Counted from the stretch's first letter, positions 45,211-57,484 are shown. The stretch: 64,000 nucleotides of DNA from Sequoia sempervirens (GCA_007258455.2 VDFB02321319.1:1-64000); one strand, 5' to 3'. Notes: generated by a model not told the origin, from the sequence alone. Translations and numbers: made by a program.

Positions 45211-46194
45211 TTAGGACCTTGGTTTATGGTAAACATAATTTGGCTTTAAGCCGCTGGAAACTAGGGGTTAAACCTGAGGTGGACCTCAACAAGTTGGCTC
45301 CGGGGCCTGATTCGCCTGTGGTCCTCCTAGAATAATACTAGGATGAATGAATACTGCAGCATTGGTGATTCCCTTGGGAAGCTTCATATCAATTTCTGGG
45401 CCTATTACCAAATCGACAGTCCGTGTTAGTGTTTTCATTTTGCATGAATATTTGTGTGAAAAATTCCGGCCTAACTGCTAAAATCTGCTCTAAATTTGGG
45501 TCAAGGTTCAACCTATGTGCTTGAAAATGTTGCATTTTTTGTCAAAAGTGTGTCAAACCTGCACCTTATTTCTAATTATAAGTCAACCTTTAACAAGGAC
45601 CCTATCAAGGAGACTCAAGCATTCTTTGGTTCTCCTAGTATTGAAGACCTAGTCAAAGATGATTTTTCATTTTGACAACTTTCTCTCTGACATTCCTAGC
45701 TCTAAGACTGCTCAAGCTAGTGTCCAACTAAGAATTTCCTAATCTTGGTGCTCCTATCGAAGTCTATAAACCGGGATTGGTCCACTGAGAGCCTAGCTAG
45801 CCTATCCGCTAGTCAGAGAATACATAAGTATCAATGTGCCGAAGTAGATCTTGCTTCTAGCGTTGCTTATGGGGATGAGGTCCCTACTGCTGGTGTGTGT
45901 GCTACTCCGAGTAGTGGCCCCGGCCAAACCAGTGAGATTGTTGGTGAAGAGGAAATATGGAGGATCTAGGCAATGGGTGAGGCATTTTCTTCATATTAGA
46001 TGATTTGAAACATGAGCCCTGCTAAGTTGATTAGAGAATTGATCACTCCAAAAAAAAGGAGGAAGAAAGTGGATGTGGTGGTAATCCAAGCCAAGTAGGC
46101 CAAGCCAAAGATCCATGAGATTAAGGGAAACAACAAATAAGATTGTCTTGAGAAAAAAGAGGACATTGGAAGTGTCCTCTAAGAAAGTTCAAAA
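45211..46194 (+). pseudogene. LINE-beta ORF1, rest
   Basis: Resumes ORF1 directly after insertion C: L-G-P-W-F-M, then L-S-R-W-K-L-G-V-K-P-E-V-D-L in a shifted frame, then a C-terminal, Ser-rich and basic part (45745-46130, T-P-K-K-R-R-K-K). No CCHC knuckle is clear. Several stops. Confidence 0.68.
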
Positions 46195-47060
46195 ATGAAG
46201 GTCGTGTCTTGGAACATGTGTGGGATGAATAACTCCCATAAGCAACTTTCCTTAAAGAATTATATTTTGGAATATAAGATAGATGTCTTACTCCTACAAG
46301 AAACTAAAATGAAGAAAGCTAGTTTTGATAATATTGCTAAGAAATTATGGCTCGGGGCCTCTTACTTTTATAGTGATGCTGAAGGGGCCTCTGGAGGTCT
46401 AGCAGTGCTCTAGAACCATTCTAGATTAAATGGCACTGAACTATTCTACTGCCGGAATAGTGCCGGTGTCTCTTTTACCTTCCCTGGTGGCTCTTGGTCG
46501 CTTATCACTGTGTATGTCCCCAACCAAAGGAATACTAGACTAGCCCTATGGATGTATCTTGCTAACTAGATAAAAAAACAATGGTTCTCATTGGCTGGTG
46601 GCTGGGGACTTCAACTACCCCCTTTTTCCTTCAGAGAAATGTGGTGGTCTAGTCGACTACTCTGACAGCATGGCTAATCTGGCACATTTTTTGAGTTCCA
46701 CAAGCCTGATTGATATAGATTTGTCAGGTCAAGCTTTTACCTAGTCTAATAGATGTATGGGTGAAGACTTAATTCAAGTTAGATTGGATCTCTTCCTATG
46801 TTCTTGCAAATGGTCAGGCCTGCTTAGTGCCACTCTACGGGCTTTACCTAGGACTATTTCTGATCACAATCCTTTGTTGTTAACTTCATGTGATCAGTCT
46901 GTTGTTGGACCTTATCCCTTCCATTTTGAAATCATGTGGAATTCCCACCCTGATTTTAAAACAAAAATTGTTGAATGGTGGAATATCCTTATGCGTGGTT
47001 CCCCCATGTTCAGAATCTTTTTTAAGCTAAAACACATTAAATGTATGGTAAAAAGCTAGA
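46195..47060 (+). pseudogene. LINE-beta endonuclease
   Basis: Starts M-K-V-V-S-W-N-M-C-G-M-N (Asn motif) and has L-L-L-Q-E-T-K (catalytic Glu). After stops and frameshifts near 46410 and 46590 it reads G-D-F-N-Y-P-L, and ends with I-S-D-H-N-P-L-L-L (the SDH motif, catalytic Asp-His). All four landmark motifs are recognisable. It belongs to the plant L1 class AP-endonucleases. Not functional as it stands. Confidence 0.85.
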
Positions 47061-49115
47061 ATAAAAGGGTGTTTGGGGATGTTTTCTAGGAGAAAAAAAA
47101 TCATTGGGGAAAAGTTGAAAATGGTTCAAAAGAGAATGGAGGAGGGTGATATCAGTTTTTCCACTTGCAACCAAGAGAAGGAGAACCGGTGGGAGTGGGA
47201 GAAAATTCTTAAGAAAGAGGAGATTTTCTGGAAACATAAATCCAAGGTGCAATGGTTGAAAGAAGGAGATAGGAACACCTCTTTTCACATTTTTGTTGTC
47301 AAACATAAGAGGAGGAACCAAATAAACAAGTTACACAATGCTCAGGGTGAGGTTGTTTGTTCACCCTCTCTCATTGGTTTAGTGGTTGCGGACTATTTAT
47401 AGAAGGCTTATATGACTCCTATTGATGTTCCTAACCTGACTCTTGACATTTTGTTGGTTGACTCGCTTCCGAATTTAATTTCCCAGAATGACAATTTGGG
47501 GATTCTCAGTGCTGTCACTCCTAAGGAGGTAAAACTGGCCACTTTTAGTATGGGGGCCTTCAAAACTCCTAGCCCTAATGGTTTCCCTTTGGCTTTCTTT
47601 CAGACCTTATGGGAGATCATTAGTGAGGACCTTGTTCTAGCTACTCATTATTTCTTCAAATTTGGTAAGATTCTTAAGCAACTAAATCACACTTTCATTT
47701 CCCTTATTCCCAACTTGGTGGATCCTCAACATATGGCTGACTTTCGACCTATCAACCTTTATAATACTTTTTATAAAATCCTCTCAAAAATCTTGGTCAA
47801 CCGCATCAAACCTCTTCTTGATAAAATTATCAGCCCTACTCAAAAAGGGTTTGTGCCTGGTAAGCATATCCTTGATGCTACCATTACAACACATGAACTA
47901 ATTCACTCAATGGATAGGTACAACTATGCTGGAATGGCCCTTAAACTGGATATTTCTAAGGCCTATGACAAGGTGATCTAGAATTTTGTCCCTAAAGTTC
48001 TTGCTAAGTTTGGTTTCAATCAATTTGTGATCAATCTTATTATGGAATGTATTACTACGGTTAAGTACTTTGTTTTGGTTAATGGCTCTCCCTTTGGGTT
48101 TTTTCATGCTGGAAGAGGAATAAGATAGGGAGATCCCTTGTCTCCCTATTTTTTTATAATGGTGGTGGATGTGCTAAGCAGGAACTTCTCTAATATGTTG
48201 TTAGAAGGGTCCATAAAATGAATTAAGGTTGCTTCCACCCTTGAGCCAACTATGATGCAACAATTTATGGATGATACTTTTCTATTTGGGAAAGTCTTGG
48301 TGTTGGAAGCCAGGAAATGGAAAAATTGTCTCAAAAATTATGTTGCTTGCTCTGGACAATGCATTAACTACAATAAAAGCATGATTTACTTCTTCAACAG
48401 CACTCCTAACTTGCAAAATCGGGTGACTGCTATTTTGGGCTGTCAGAGTGGCTCTCGCCCCTTGGTTTATCTTGGGCTACCCCTAACTATCAAAGATGTC
48501 ACTTCTGAGTTTTGGAATTCTATCCTTGAAAGGATTCAAAGGAAGCTTGTTGGGTGGAAAGGCTCTCTACTCAACCATGTTGGTAAGCTTTAGCTTCTTT
48601 TTTTTGTTCTTCAAGGTATCCCTATTTATTTCCTATCCATATTTAAGATACCTAGATATATTGCTGAAAATTTTGAGAAAATTTAGAGGTCTTTCCTCTG
48701 GTAAGGGACTGAGGAAAAAAAGAAACTTGCTTTAGTTAAGTGGGATAAGATCTGTCAACCAAAAAATTGTGGTGGTCTTGGGATAAGAACCATTTCTAAT
48801 TCTAATAAAGCTCTTATGGCCAAAGTGGGTTGGGATCATCTGAGGAATAGGAAGGACTGGTGTGAAATAATGAATGCTAAATACCTTTTGAACCATCCAT
48901 TGATTGTCTGCCTTTTGGAGGCCCACCCTATGGGATCCTTGGTTTGGAAGGGTATTTGCAGTCTTTGGGACCTTATGAGGAATGGGATCAAATAGAAGAT
49001 AGGTAATGGTAATAAAATCATATTATGGGAGGATACTTGGTTACTTGACTCTCCTCTAGATTCTTTTCATTTCAGGTTCCTTAAGGGTCGTGCTCAACAA
49101 GTGTTTGGTATATAT
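47061..49115 (+). pseudogene. LINE-beta reverse transcriptase and C-terminus, ends at gap
   Basis: The linker (47073-47402) has W-L-K-E-G-D-R-N-T-S-F-H, typical before the LINE RT. RT from 47412 has K-T-P-S-P-N-G-F-P, F-I-S-L-I-P-N, D-F-R-P-I-N-L-Y, K-G-F-V-P-G-K, L-D-I-S-K-A-Y-D and I-R-stop-G-D-P-L-S-P-Y, and the catalytic F-M-D-D-T at about 48270. The C-terminal region has L-G-L-P-L and N-C-G-G-L-G-I-R. The last readable residues are at 49115, where the 100-N gap removes the 3' end and any poly(A) tail. Confidence 0.85.
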
Positions 49116-49215
49116 NNNNNNNNNNNNNNNNNNNNNNNNNNNNNNNNNNNNNNNNNNNNNNNNNNNNNNNNNNNNNNNNNNNNNNNNNNNNNNNNNNNNN
49201 NNNNNNNNNNNNNNN
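49116..49215. other. Assembly gap of 100 N
   Basis: Exactly 100 undetermined bases, the conventional size for a gap of unknown length. LINE-beta is on the left and the leader of element 2 copy 2 on the right, so the two sides are not proven adjacent. Confidence 0.99.
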
Positions 49216-49502
49216 TTAAATTAGGAATCTAGCTTAATTAAGAGGTTAATGAACACCCTTTCTATTGTGCTTGTAAAGTGATAGGCCTATGCTCTCCCCT
49301 TCACTAGGTGACCAGAATGCCAGACTCACTCTTTCATATTTTGATGGCACCTTTAGAAGGCCTACCATAGTGGGAAAAGTACTCACCCTAAGGGAACAAC
49401 CTAAGTGGGAACAACTAAAGCCAAGTTTTCTGACCCACTATAATCAAAAGTAAATTTGAGGAAACTCACAATTCAATGATAGTGTGCATTGATAACCATC
49501 CC
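49216..49502 (+). other. Element 2 copy 2 leader, part before element 3
   Basis: Matches 30752-31030 of copy 1 almost base for base. The LTR and PBS of this copy are lost in or beyond the gap. The match continues at 57485. Confidence 0.88.
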
Positions 49503-49507
49503 CAAAG
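49503..49507. repeat. Target-site duplication of element 3, left copy
   Basis: caaag, perfectly repeated at 57480-57484. The uninterrupted site is seen in copy 1 near 31030. Confidence 0.93.
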
Positions 49508-51133
49508 TGGTGTATGATATAACCAAAGCTTTCTTGCACAACCTTTTAGGTACCTTTTCACTGTCTCCTTCCTGGAACCTGACTCCAATGGTTCTTTTTG
49601 AGCTTGGGTGATTAACCAAGCCCTGCTCCAACTCTTCTCAAAGAGTTTTCCACTTGTGCTTAGCTTAGGAAGACCAACACCATTTGAAATTACAACTTTT
49701 CTCTCAACACCTAGAAGGATCTAAGTGTCATATTCACCATCTTGCTTGAACTGCTTGCAGGGGAGTTGGAAACACTGATTTCATGTATTTCACATCCAAT
49801 TGAATCCATCTTGTAGGTTCTTCAATCTCCACTCCTACTAATCTCAAGATTTTTCCTTTGGAGAGGGCTAATCCTTGTAGCCCTTACCAGTCACTCTTTA
49901 GCTTTTTCTACCCAAACTCTCCAAATGACCTAGCAAACAAATGTCACTTTCAGACACCCTTTTTGGAGCTTTAAATCTTTCACTGGGTTTCAGACCTCTG
50001 TCTCTACCATACAGTGGTTTCCTACAATCAAGGAGAAGTAGGCCTAATTGACCTAATTCTTAGGGTTTCACTGTTCTTTGATTCAAATCTCCTTCCAAAA
50101 GATTGATTGAAGCTTCAACCCTTTTGTCAAGTGAAGATCTTGTCCAACCCTACCTTAAGCCGTACGGATTCCGTACAGTGGTCTCTTCCCCTGCCTAAGT
50201 TCTTCAACTTTCACTCTCAAACACCTAACCGGGCAGTCCTAGCTCGCCTAGGGTTTGATTTTACAAATCATTGCTTGGCTCTCAAGGTTTCCTACTGCTA
50301 AATATTTACAATTGATTGGCTCCCCTATCATTTCAATCCAGTCTCAGGGTGATCCCGTGGTTGGATTTTATGGGGGAGCCATTTTTAAAACTTGACTGCT
50401 CAAAACTACAACTACAAACCTCTAGACTCTAAACTATGAATTCAAGACAATAAATCTACTCTAAGCAACTAGATTACCAAATGAAAATTACTCAAATCTA
50501 TCCTATAAACACAAATACAGTGTGAAATCAGTAAATACAATGCCTATGATAACTCTGTTTTGAAAAACACACGGGAAAACACAGAATTCTGCCAATGCTT
50601 TCTATTCCTTCACACCAAAATTTTGTTACAATGCCATCTAACTGATCTCTACAAGCCACACCTCTACTTAGATGCCATTTCCACACTTCAAGGGAGGTTG
50701 ATCGAGCACTTACTCCTGATTTGTAGGGATTCCCAATGACAAATAAGTTGCATGCAACCTAACAATGTTGCCATGCAACTTTGCAACATTCTTGCAACTC
50801 TTTCCATCATCCCACATTTTAGGATCTCTAACTCCCTGATTTCGAACCAACAACTCCTTAACTATCCCTTGGCATCTTCAAACAATGAGGATGTGGTTAT
50901 AACACACTAAATGCTTTATATCCTAACATATGTTGTCCAAAACTAAGTAAAGCAACATTTAACAACATTGATTAAACTAGGATTTCCTAAGTCCTAGTGA
51001 CTAACTCATCACACAAACAAGACCTTCTAAGGTCCAAAAGAAAACACTTTATCATCCTGACTTGGCTAAGGTCAGGTACAAGCCAAAAAATTTAACAAAC
51101 ACCATGGAGGTTAGCCTAGGTACTCCTGCACCA
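49508..51133 (-). repeat. Element 3 left LTR (3' LTR)
   Basis: 1,626 bp, matched by 55855-57479. Telo-box words TAGGGTTT at 50061-50068 and 50249-50256 lie within it (AAACCCTA in element sense). Small open frames such as 50107-50301 have counterparts in the other LTR and are not genes. Confidence 0.94.
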
Positions 51134-51148
51134 TCCTCCCCAAAACAG
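51134..51148 (-). promoter_or_regulatory. Element 3 polypurine tract
   Basis: On the minus strand reads CTGTTTTGGGGAGGA directly against the 3' LTR. The purine run TTTTGGGGAGGA-type is the plus-strand primer for reverse transcription. Confidence 0.75.
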
Positions 51149-51154
51149 AAAATT

Positions 51155-51943
51155 TCAATCCACCCTTGGATTGAGCAAGTTGAGATCAATGCCCAACTTT
51201 TTGAACTCTACCTCCTTGATCCATATTGCATCAGCTTCAGGTTGATCATGCCTCTTCATCAGATGTTCTTTGTATTCTTTAGTTTTGGTCTTCTTGTAGA
51301 CCTTGGTATCCAATATCTTGTCAGCTTGTTTGACTGTAGCAGGGGGCAGTTTGAGTTCTTCCACATCTTGGATGACTTCTTGGATGGTCTGATCCATGTT
51401 TGGTGGTGGTCCTTTGTAGTGAACTAGATCTGCAATGTTAAAAATAGGGGACAGTCCACTGTTATCTGGTAGCTGCACCTTAAATGCATTGTCTCCATAT
51501 TTCTCCAAGATAGGACAGGGACCTATCCTCTTCATTTGCAACTTATGAGGAACTCCTTTCTGCAGTCTAGACTTGTTCAAATGCACCATCAACAAATCAC
51601 CAACATTGAATTGAACTTCTTTCCTATGCTCATCCACCTTAGTCTTATGCTTCATGGTGTTTTTTGCTAGTGTTTTTCTGACTGTGTCATGAATCTCCTG
51701 CATTGCATAAGCAAAGTCATCAGCATATCCACTTCCCTTGACTCCATCCTTCAACTCTCTCAGCTCATAAACACCTCTAGGATGTAGACCATAAACAATT
51801 TAAAAGGGACTCTCCCCTGTTGATCTGTTGACAGTATCATTGTAGGCATATTCAGCTTTCCCAATCAATTGATCCCATTGTTGACCATACTCCTTCGTCA
51901 AGCATCTTAAGAGATTTCCAAGAGTTCTATTAACAACTTCGGT
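51155..51943 (-). pseudogene. Element 3 integrase C-terminus and chromodomain
   Basis: Continues the integrase after the TAG at 51944-51946. T-E-V-V-N-R-T-L, then a TAA where S-P-F-Q-I-V-Y-G is expected (near 51800), then the GPY/F-like Q-M-K-R-I-G-P-C-P-I-L and a chromodomain-like tail (about 51300-51160) with A-D-K-I-L-D-T-K-V, E-Y-K-E-H-L and A-I-W-I-K-E-V-E-F-K-K-L-G. Chromodomains of this class target insertion to marked chromatin. The stop at 51155 is the natural end. Confidence 0.88.
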
Positions 51944-52648
51944 CTAACCATCAGTTTGGGGATGGTATGCAGATCCAAAGGATAAATTGGTGCCCATTCT
52001 TTGCCAAAGAGTCTTCCAAAAATGACTCATAAACTTAGTATCTCTGTCTGATACAATGTTGATTGGTAAGCCATGAATCCTTACTATCTCTTTGAAGAAA
52101 AGAGAGGCTATTTGAATGGCATCATTGGTTGTTTTGCATGGCACAAAGTGAGCCATTTTGTTGAATCTGTCTACAACCACATAAACACTGTCCATACCTT
52201 GCCTTGTCTTGGGTAAACCAACCACAAAGTCCATACTCAAGCATTCCCATGGCCTAGTAGGAATAGGCAGTGGCTGGTATAGGCCTGCATTTGAAGAAGT
52301 TCCCTTGGCCTTTTGACACACCACACAACTCTCCACATACCTCCTGACATCTAAGTTCATTCTTGGCCAATAGTAAAACCTTTGAACCAGTTCCTGAGTT
52401 TTGGTGATCCCAAAATGACCACTCAATGCACCAGTATGCTTTTCTTGTATTAAGTTTTCCCTAATAGAACCTCTAGGAACACATAGTTGATTCCCTTTAA
52501 ACAAAAGATCACTTTGCAAAGTATATTCAGCATATTTGCTATGGAAATGATTCTTGTATTCAGCACATACCTTATAGATGTCTGCAAAATCTTCATCATC
52601 TGCATATAGATCCTTGAAATGATCTATTCCCATGCTCTTCAACTGAAT
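51944..52648 (-). pseudogene. Element 3 integrase, zinc finger and catalytic core
   Basis: Contains the zinc finger (E-K-H-T-G-A-L-S-G-H, then C-V-V-C) and the rve core with S-M-D-F-V-V-G-L-P (first Asp), I-V-S-D-R-D-T-K-F (second Asp) and Y-H-P-Q-T-D-G. The last is followed by TAG exactly where the invariant Gln of Q-T-D-G-Q-T-E stands, so CAG became TAG. The frame is continuous with RT apart from a TAA at 52649-52651. Confidence 0.92.
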
Positions 52649-54193
52649 TTATTGAATTGTGAGGACTCTTCTGCTCAAGGCATCTGCCACTTTGTTGAGA
52701 GCTCCTTTCTTGTGCTTGATATTGAAGGTGTAAGCTTGCAAGTACTCCACCCATTTCATGTGTCTGTGACTCAACTTCTCTTGTGAATTCAGGAAACTGA
52801 GTGCTTGGTTGTCTGAATACACAATGAATTCCTTGGGAAGCAAGTAGTGCCTCCACTTCCTGAGAGCTTGGACCAATGCATACATCTCAAGGTCATAAGA
52901 AGAATATTTCTTCTTGGCTTCACTTAACTTCTTTGAATGAAAAGCCATCGGTCTGCCCTCTTGGCTGAGAACAGCTCCAATAGCTACATTGCTTGCATCA
53001 CACTCAATGGTGAATAGCTTCTCAAAGCTTGGTAACACCAAAACAGGTTGGGTGGCTATCTTTTCCTTCAGCAACTCAAAACTTTTGTTAGCTTGCTCAT
53101 TCCATACAAAATTAGTCTTCATTCCTCCTTTTATGGTATCCAACATAGGAGCACAAATAGCACTAAACTGTCTTATGAATTTCCTATAGTATTGAGCAAG
53201 ACCATGGAAGCTTCTTACCTCTGTTGTTGTCTTTGGAGTAGGCCAATTGAGGATGGCTTCCACTTTGCTGCTATCCATCTTCAAGTTGCCATGTGATAGC
53301 ACAAATCCCAGGTACACCAGCTCTGTTTTGATGAACTCACACTTTTCCAAATTGATCATCAGCTTCTCCTCCTGCAGCTTCTTGAAAATCAATTCTATAT
53401 GTTGGAGGTGCTCTTCTCTTGTTCTACTATAGATTAGTATATCATCAAGATACACTACTACAAATTTGCCAATGTAGTCTTTGAGGATTTCATTCATGAG
53501 TCTCATGAATGTGGAGGGAGCATTAGACAGTCCAAATGGCATAACTAGCCACTCATAGAGACCCTCATTGGTTTTGAAAGTTGTTTTCCACTCATCTCCC
53601 TCATGTATCCTAATTTGGTGATAACCACTCTTTAAATCTATCTTGGTATAGTACCTAGCTTCACCTAGACAATCCATGAGATCTTCAATCCTAGGGATAG
53701 GGAACCTATACCTGATGTTTATCTTGTTTATTGCCCTGGAATCAGTACAAAGCCTCCATTCTCCTCCCTTTTTAGGTGCTAAGATAGTGGGTATTGCACA
53801 TGGACTAATGCTTTTCCTAATGAAACCTTGGTTTAGAAGTTCTTGAATTTGCCTGTCTATTTCCTCATTTTCTTGAGGAGTCATCTTATAGGCTGCTTTG
53901 TTTGGTAGGGTAGCTCCTGGTATCAAGTCTATCCTATGACTTATGGTTCTTTTAGGAGGTAATGTTGTTGGTTGACCACTACTTACAATGCCTTCATAGG
54001 TCTGCAACAATTCCTGTATCTCCTTAGGCAACTCTTGCTTTTCAGCTGCTTTCTCTTTGCTCACCTCTCTTGGCTTGATCATTACTGCATAGCCAACTCC
54101 TTCTCCTTCTTCCAAGGCTTCCAAGAACTCTTTTTCACCCACCATGAGCAGTTTAGAACCTGATGTTTGCACCTCTGTATCTTCTAACAAAGA
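52649..54193 (-). pseudogene. Element 3 reverse transcriptase and RNase H
   Basis: A 513-codon open stretch plus its upstream stop. RT motifs are intact: W-R-L-C-T-D-S-R-A-I-N, D-L-K-S-G-Y-H-Q-I, M-P-F-G-L-S-N-A-P-S-T-F, and the catalytic V-Y-L-D-D-I-L-I-Y-S. RNase H motifs are intact: E-C-D-A-S-N-V-A-I-G, Y-D-L-E-M-Y-A and Y-S-D-N-Q-A-L, ending V-A-D-A-L-S-R-R. It is separated from Gag-protease by one in-frame TAG (54194-54196) and from integrase by one TAA. This is the best preserved enzyme in the window. Confidence 0.95.
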
Positions 54194-55813
54194 CTAAATT
54201 TTGAAGGTTACATTATCTTTCTTGAAAGTGTAGGAGTTCTTTGCTCCATCATGCACAGCTTGGCGGTCAAATTGCCATGGTGTACCTAGGAGCAAGTGAC
54301 ATGCATCCATAGGTAACACATCACACAAAACTTTGTCCTTGTACTTACCAATTGAGAACTCCACCCATGATTTTTCATTCACCAAGACATGCTGACCTTT
54401 ATTGAGCCATGTGACCTTGTAAGGATTGTTGTGGGGTATCCTTGTCAACTTCAGCTTGCTGACTGCCTCCTCTAACACAATATTGTCAGTAGAACCTGAG
54501 TCAATGATGACTTTACACAGTTTCCCCATCATCTTGCACTTTATCTGAAACAAGGACCTCCTTTGGCTTGGCTCTTCTTTCACCGGTTCCTTGATCAAAG
54601 TTATCCTCATCATGAGGTGATCACCTTCCTCTGAATTCAGTGGTACCTCAGGATGTTTATCTGCTACAGCTGTCTCATCTTGAATCAGATTAGTTCTCTT
54701 ATCTCCTCCATGAGAAGTACTTCCTTTCTCTGGACATCTATAGGCCGGGTGTCCCAATTGATTGTAATGGTAACATTTCATGTTGGTGAAGTAGTTACCT
54801 CTTCCTTGTCCACCACTTCTCCCTCTGGAGCTAGAGCCTCTTCCTCTACCACCTCTACTAGAGCTTCCTTCTTGCTGTTCAGAATATCTGACTTCTCCTT
54901 GGGCTCTTGGTTCTAAATTCCTTCCACCATAACCTCCTCTTTGTCCTCTGTTGTCTTTTCCTTTCCCTCTACTTTTGGGGTTTTTCTCTTGCTTCTTTTT
55001 TCCTTTTTCCTCTATCTTCAAAGCCATTTGATAGCATTGGCAGACTGTTTTGAAGTTCACTAGGCTCATGTCTTCTTGAATAGACCATTTAAGCCCATTC
55101 AAGTACCTTTCTAGCTTGATGCTTTCATCTTCAACCACCTTTGATCTGAGGCACAATTTTTGAAACTCCTCTATATATGTTTGAACATCCATATCCTTTT
55201 GCCTAAGATTGTTTCTTCTCCTATGCAACTGAACTTCATAATCATCAGGTAGATAGGTCTGCCTTATCTTAGTTACCATTCCTCTCCATGAAACTATGGG
55301 ACCTTTGCCTTCTTTCTCTCTTTCAAATTGTACAAATTTCCACCATGTGAGCGCTGCTCCTCTCAACCTTGACTTGGCCACCTTTACCTTTTGGGCCTCT
55401 GTTATTCCATCACATTCAAAGTGATTTTCAATGCTCTCAATCCAGTCTACAACTAAATCAGGGTCCATTTGTCCACTAAATAGTGGCACACCTTCTAATG
55501 CTTTACCACTTAAGGCTTGCAGTGCCTTCAGGAAGGGTTCTTCAGCAAGAACAGGATCAAGCTTTGGAGCTTCCTCCTCCAAGTCCTCTTCTTTTTCCTT
55601 GGCTTCCTGCTCTTCCTTCTGCTCTATCTTATCCTTCACTTTATCTGTTGTCTCATGGACTTCATCCAAGAGCTTCTTCACTTGAGATAACCTCTCTCTT
55701 AGCAAACGGTTATCTTCCACTTGCTCTTCTACCTTTTTAGCTAACTCTGCATTAGCCACCATGGTTCTTTCCTCTGGTGTGTTCTCTCCTACTGACTCAG
55801 TGGGCTGCAACAT
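54194..55813 (-). pseudogene. Element 3 Gag-protease
   Basis: A 539-codon frame from ATG 55813. An N-terminal Glu/Lys coiled coil comes first, then the Retrotrans_gag domain (L-F-S-G-Q-M-D-P, W-I-E-S-I-E-N-H-F, A-A-L-T-W-W-K), a Gly/Arg/Ser-rich basic stretch, and the zinc knuckle CYHYNQLGHPAYRC, in which the second Cys is Tyr. The protease follows with active site V-I-I-D-S-G-S-T-D-N-I-V. It ends at TAG, in frame with RT, where CAG would restore one Gag-Pol polyprotein as usual in chromoviruses. Readthrough suppression of this TAG is an alternative. Confidence 0.92.
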
Positions 55814-55829
55814 CAATCACAAGCCTTGA

Positions 55830-55851
55830 ATCAAATGATGCTTTGATACCA
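55830..55851 (-). promoter_or_regulatory. Element 3 primer-binding site
   Basis: On the minus strand, three bases inside the 5' LTR, reads TGGTATCAAAGC and continues ATCATTTG. It matches the initiator methionine tRNA 3' end type TGGTATCAGAGC with one change. Confidence 0.92.
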
Positions 55852-55854
55852 ATA

Positions 55855-57479
55855 TGGTGTATGATATAACCAAAGCTTGCTTGCACAACCTTTTAGGGAC
55901 CTTTTCATTGTCTCCTTCCTGGAACCTGACTCCAATGGTTCTTGTTGAGCTTGGGTGATTAACCAAGCCCTGCTCCAACTCTTCTCAAAGAGTTTTCCAC
56001 TTGTGCTTAGCTTAGGAAGACCAACACCATTTGAAATTACAACTTTTCTCTCAATACCTAGAAGGATCTAAGTGTCATCTTCACCATCTTGCTTGAACTG
56101 CTTGCAGGGGAGTTGGAAACACTGATTTCATGTATTTCACATCCAATTGAAGCCATCTTGGAGGTTCTTCAATCTCCACTCCTACCGATCTCAAGATTTT
56201 TCCTTTGGAGAGGGCTAATCCTTGAAGCCCTTACCAGTCACTCTTTAGCTTTTTCTGCCCAAACTCTCCAAATGACCTAGCAAACAAATGTCACTTTCAG
56301 ACACCCTTTTTGGAGATTTAAATCTTTCACTGGGTTTCAAACCTTTGTCTCTACCGTACAGTGGTTTCCTACAATCAAGGAGAAGTAGGCCTAATTGACC
56401 TAATTCTTAGGGTTTCACTGTTCTTTGATTCAAATCTCCTTCCAAAATATTGATTGAAGCTTCAACCCTTTTGTCAAGTGAAGATCTTGTCCAACCCTAC
56501 CTTAAGCCATACGGATTTCGTACAGTGGTCTCTTCCCCTACCTAAGTTCTTCAACTTTCACTCTCAAACACCTAACCGGGCAGTCCTAGCTCGCCTAGGG
56601 TTTTATTTTACAAATCATTGCTTGGATCTCAAGGTTTCCTACTGCTAAATATTTATAATTGATTGGATCCCCTATCATTTCAATCCAGTCTCAGGGTAAT
56701 CCCGTGGTTGGATTTTATGGGGGAGCCATTTTTAAAACTTGACTGCTCAAAACTGCAACTACAAACCTCTAGACTCTGAACTATGAATTCAAGAAAATAA
56801 ATCTACTCTAAGCAACTAGATTACCAAATGAAAATTACTCAAATCTATCCTATAAACACAAATACAGTGTGAAATCAGTAAATACAATGCCTATGATAAC
56901 TCTGTTTTGAAAAACACACGGGAAAACACAGAATTCTGCTAATGCTTTCTATTCCTTCACACCAAAATTTTGTTACAATGCCATCTAACTGATCTCTACG
57001 AGCCACACCTCTACTTAGATTCCATTTCCACACTTCAAGGGAGGTTGATCGAGCACTTACTCCTGATTTGTAGGGATTCCCAATGACAAATAAGTTGCAT
57101 GCAACCTAACAATGTTGCCATGCAACTTTGCAACATTCTTGCAACTCTTTCCATCATCCCACATTTTAGGATCTCTAATTCCCTAATTTCGAACCAACAA
57201 CTCCTTAACTGTCCCTTGGCATCTTCAAACAATGAGGATGTGGTTATAACACACTAAATGCTTTATATCCTAACATATGTTGTCCAAAACTAAGTAAAGC
57301 AACATTTAACAACATTGATTAAACTAGGATGTCCTAAGTCCTAGTGACTAACTCATCACACAAACAAGACCTTCTAAGGTCCAAAAGCAACACTCTATCA
57401 TCCTAACTTGGCTAAGGTCAGGTACAAGCCAAAAAATTTAACAAACACCATGGAGGTTAGCCTAGGTGCTCCTGCACCA
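55855..57479 (-). repeat. Element 3 right LTR (5' LTR)
   Basis: 1,625 bp, matching 49508-51133 with roughly 2-3% differences by eye. TGGTG start and CACCA end. Confidence 0.94.
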
Positions 57480-57484
57480 CAAAG
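57480..57484. repeat. Target-site duplication of element 3, right copy
   Basis: caaag, identical to 49503-49507. Confidence 0.93.

Larger units (their letters stand above)
49508..57479 (-). mobile_element. Element 3: young chromovirus-type Ty3/gypsy retrotransposon
   Basis: A full-length 7,972-bp element with 1.63-kb LTRs (TGGTG...CACCA ends), a perfect 5-bp target duplication, an initiator-Met PBS, a polypurine tract, and one gag-pol reading unit ending in a chromodomain. The LTRs are about 97-98% identical by eye, so it is the youngest insertion here. Its coding frame has no frameshift I can see, only four nonsense codons. It sits inside the leader of element 2 copy 2 and is absent from copy 1. 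Confidence 0.95.

Noticed and set aside
50107..50301. 64-residue frame repeated at 56454-56648
   Set aside because: Both lie at the same place in the two LTRs of element 3; duplicated by LTR identity, not conserved as a gene.
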